From contig JAFRVY010000075.1 of the NCBI GenBank assembly GCA_017438285.1, forward strand, positions 1 to 34,359: a stretch of DNA of 34,359 nucleotides. Direction: 5' to 3'. The DNA is from Bacillota bacterium. GTDB lineage: Bacteria; Bacillota; Clostridia; Peptostreptococcales; Anaerovoracaceae. The notes beneath the pieces were generated by a model. It was not told the origin of the DNA. It worked only from the letters and a program-made list of their open reading frames with translations, and searched no databases. Below, piece after piece: positions 33,201 to 34,359 of the stretch (its first letter is position 1; every line of letters starts with the position of its first letter). The position numbers and the translations under genes were made by a program.

Positions 33201-33830
33201 GAAAGTCAGGGAGGCGTTTCCGTTGAAGAACAAGAGTGTCCTCAAAATCTTGTCTATGATGGAACCGATTGGAAAGCTGTAGGGGAGTCACTCGTTCCGT
33301 TTGATGGCGCTGTAGACGGCGTCGTTAAGAGAGGCGCCAACAGGTATGTGGTGTATGATGGTAATATTGGAATCAGCAAGGGTGGTATCGTATATATCGG
33401 CACCCCTGTAGAGGATTACGGGGACACCTTTACATTCAACGCGACGAGCGGCGCGTTTCAGGATACGGGGTACAACTATTCGAGGGATCCATATGGGGCG
33501 AACATCAATGCCACCACTTTAGGCAAAAAAATCTATGCACTTGGCGAAGATTCCGCCTGGACAGCTCCTGTTGCTAACGGTTTTGTCTACATCAAGTACA
33601 GTAAAGGAAAGTCGGGCAAGCACGGCAAAGTTACCGGGGTGAACAGATACTATCAGCCAGGCGACAAGGCAGTGATCAAGGTCAAGGCAAAGAAAAAGTA
33701 TCAGATCAAGTCCTTCAAGGTGGGAACGAAGAATATCAAACTCAAGAAAAAAGCAAGGGCGAAGACATATACCACGCCTGTGCTTAAAAAGAATCTCACG
33801 GTAAAAGTAGTTTTCAAAAAGAAAAAGTAA
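30252..33830 (+). CDS. large secreted subtilisin-like (S8) serine protease
   Basis: A 1192-residue exported protease. It has a signal peptide (1-28), an inhibitor-type propeptide (about 45-140, ending near NVLYAEPNYKI), and an S8 domain with Asp179 (VVDTGVD), His223 (NGHGTHCAG), oxyanion Asn320 (AAGNEA) and Ser582 (GTSMATP). About 195 residues are inserted between AAPGTDILS (near 373) and the serine motif, where subtilisins have about 20. After the protease domain come an IPT/Ig-like stretch (about 655-740), Kelch-like repeats (about 910-990, IYFIGGYD) and a basic C-terminal beta domain (about 1112-1192) rich in Lys. GGAGG before 30252 sets the start, 1 nt after the previous stop. The base composition looks more AT-rich than its neighbours. 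No sortase signal is seen; the basic end may bind the wall. Confidence 0.93.
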   Translation: MKRIIGIALSLIMAVTFGFTWTTGETYAVGKGMIGDPVQPSATEYAEHQAIVMFKNSSSMSNKKATSVLKSGSGAVKDIKVLDTWNFSKKTPAKAGEKKSGTKGFANIALVKSDSLTTKQLIKKLLSQDNVLYAEPNYKIHALDVNDPYYPLQWSMQETNVEAEWGTVHGTDEIVAVVDTGVDYTHEDLAANMWDNTHYPDLHGECGFDFVKGDDDPMDENGHGTHCAGIIGAVGNNGVGISGVNQNVRIMACRILDEDGYGWNAEEIAAYNYISTALDLGEPVRAINNSWGGGDDSDIFATLIDIVGEKGAVSVFAAGNEAANNDNNPEYPSNIESDYSIVVAATKNGGDLVSFSNYGKETVDVAAPGTDILSTVNYECYNPGIYPGVNHVSRHYNGYDVDETWGIPTDEDIIVPAGVDYSGEIVDEGGFNDESFKMSFEGMKSDSYAFVSFPYEMTEETITSPPHFSMMVQGKAAAEDSSFLVTIDVPRDQALSGGFIEDYKNLYGYYLSKDPDYWDHYDMPCLMDYEDINAAEKQRKAVIVLYAESAGDYEVTIDDVGVSWENLSAEDFGKYDYMSGTSMATPFITGAVALKAAEMKQAGATIANPGDFALDVIDKTVSLAKESEPQLPVITGGEFDFAGDPVALGPRISSVKVGGDDTVVINGSGFTPSDDQFKVEMRYAAGENGDAPYIEPDVISVKDKVITLKNKTVDEETGTTYNWINNLVDVKVTRYNGKATQKKNVYLVRGKETYNNVNDVGDLSEGGKVISDGKKIYTTSSAMDSILALDPNAMDTGYESISVIDFQDIFNTSDLSNTAMYDMLLSRDIASIKGKLYAVVEFGKAVEKTEDEDEWFFTHTGKAAREIGVDSDSDFDYAGNGVLYASLGIKLIEINPSTGTYKSLGTLQEGLNKVMDWAMAAYNGKIYFIGGYDTATKSLSNKVIVYDPAKKQWSKSNASLPEGRAFGHAIQTGTNLVYTLGYGESQGGVSVEEQECPQNLVYDGTDWKAVGESLVPFDGAVDGVVKRGANRYVVYDGNIGISKGGIVYIGTPVEDYGDTFTFNATSGAFQDTGYNYSRDPYGANINATTLGKKIYALGEDSAWTAPVANGFVYIKYSKGKSGKHGKVTGVNRYYQPGDKAVIKVKAKKKYQIKSFKVGTKNIKLKKKARAKTYTTPVLKKNLTVKVVFKKKK

Positions 33831-33848
33831 TCAGCCTTTGCGGCTGAT
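33815..33848 (-). terminator. terminator of the methyltransferase gene, inside the protease 3' end
   Basis: On the - strand ATCAGCC pairs with GGCTGAT over a 5-nt loop (33830-33848), followed by TACTTTTTCTTTTT. The stem overlaps the methyltransferase stop codon, and the T run is the complement of the lysine codons that end the protease gene. The + strand has no T run after the stem, so it should act in one direction only. Confidence 0.65.
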
Positions 33849-34359
33849 CAGCAGAATCTCCGGCGGACATTTTGGCTGGTTGATCATGCTGACATAAGAA
33901 ACATGATACTCATGAGAATCAAGCTCTTCTGCGAACTGCAGGAGAGCTTGTTTTTCTTTGACTCCTTCTGCGTGACCGCTGTACATGGTGATGCAGACGA
34001 GACCACCGATGTCCAGAAGTTCCAGTGCCGACCTTACGGCGTGAAGTGTTGAAGCGGTTGTTGTGGTGATACTTTTGTCACCACCCGGGAGATATCCGAG
34101 ATTAAAAATGATGAGACAGGCTTTGCGGCTTTCGCCAAGAACGTCTTTTATGACACCTGCCAGATCCTCGTGAGAACCGCGGTGCAGCGTGATGTCACCG
34201 CTATTAAGCTGCGGTGTGAAGCCTTTGCTCTCGAGCAAAGCCTTTGTGCGCTCGATTGCAGCGGGCTGGATGTCAATCGCTACGATCTGCCCGTGCAAAG
34301 ACTCGCCGCGGAGATACTCCGCGAGCTGCAGAGTGTCGCGGCCGCCCCCGCAGGTGGCA
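33831..34359 (-). CDS. MnmM/YtqB-type methyltransferase, 5' end outside the window
   Basis: The C-terminal 176 or so residues of a class I SAM-dependent methyltransferase of the rRNA-methylase/YtqB family; B. subtilis YtqB (MnmM) methylates the wobble uridine of some tRNAs in the last step to mnm5s2U. The frame continues through the window edge with ATCGGGRDTLQLAEYL, which is the SAM-binding motif I (YtqB has a similar TxGxGxDTL), then AIDIQ (end of strand 2), FNLGYLPGGDK (motif IV, typical of this family) and a C-terminal PPEILLISRKG. Only about a dozen residues before motif I should be missing. Its stop codon abuts that of the protease gene on the other strand. Confidence 0.85.
   Translation of the reverse strand, partial: ATCGGGRDTLQLAEYLRGESLHGQIVAIDIQPAAIERTKALLESKGFTPQLNSGDITLHRGSHEDLAGVIKDVLGESRKACLIIFNLGYLPGGDKSITTTTASTLHAVRSALELLDIGGLVCITMYSGHAEGVKEKQALLQFAEELDSHEYHVSYVSMINQPKCPPEILLISRKG

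Overview
The window looks like chromosome from an anaerobic, single-membrane bacterium of the Clostridia (Bacillota), with mid-range GC and strong AGGAGG ribosome sites. The grounds are gene content: an ornithine/alanine-racemase-type enzyme, an acyl-CoA:carboxylate CoA-transferase, oxygen-labile molybdenum hydroxylases of the Desulfovibrio Mop type, a G5/NlpC-P60 wall hydrolase and a lipobox lipoprotein. The species cannot be read from the sequence. No tRNA, rRNA, CRISPR array, transposase or phage gene was seen, and no gene-free stretch exceeds about 275 bases.

Left part (1-5000): short independent units, most bounded by intrinsic terminators. They are a secreted M3-type metallopeptidase (-), a PLP-dependent racemase (+), a 77-residue orphan protein (+), a lipoprotein (-), and a coupled pair of a DUF202 membrane protein and a ThrH-type phosphatase. 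The metallopeptidase and the DUF202 gene have an extended -10 box exactly 6 nt before ATG and no ribosome site, so both may be leaderless.

Middle part (5000-16235): a + strand series. A membrane-anchored Pro/Ala/Lys-repeat protein, a zinc-ribbon protein with a very long charged helix and C-terminal anchor, and a UPF0182 membrane protein form one apparent operon. After a hairpin come a large glutamine synthetase, seryl-tRNA synthetase and a secreted NlpC/P60 hydrolase with its own promoter inside serS.

Right part (16258-30250): a molybdenum-hydroxylase island. Two paralogous one-chain aldehyde oxidoreductases (two [2Fe-2S] clusters plus molybdopterin domain, no FAD subunit) lie convergently around a HesA/MoeB-type E1 enzyme and a small ubiquitin-like sulfur carrier ending in Gly-Gly. 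On the left is a - strand operon of a cysteine desulfurase-like protein, an unrecognised histidine-rich protein and a CoA-transferase. On the right is a + strand operon of a methyltransferase, XdhC, and a MobA-like nucleotidyltransferase fused to a histidine phosphatase. The likely joint task is to build and sulfurate (or selenate) the cofactor, insert it into the two oxidoreductases, and oxidise aldehydes or related substrates with electrons passed to ferredoxin or flavodoxin; the CoA-transferase could then handle the resulting acid. Both oxidoreductase promoters carry the same 10-bp sequence.

End (30252-34359): a large secreted subtilisin-like protease with a domain inserted before its catalytic serine, then the 3' part of a convergent tRNA/rRNA methyltransferase gene (MnmM/YtqB type) cut by the window end.
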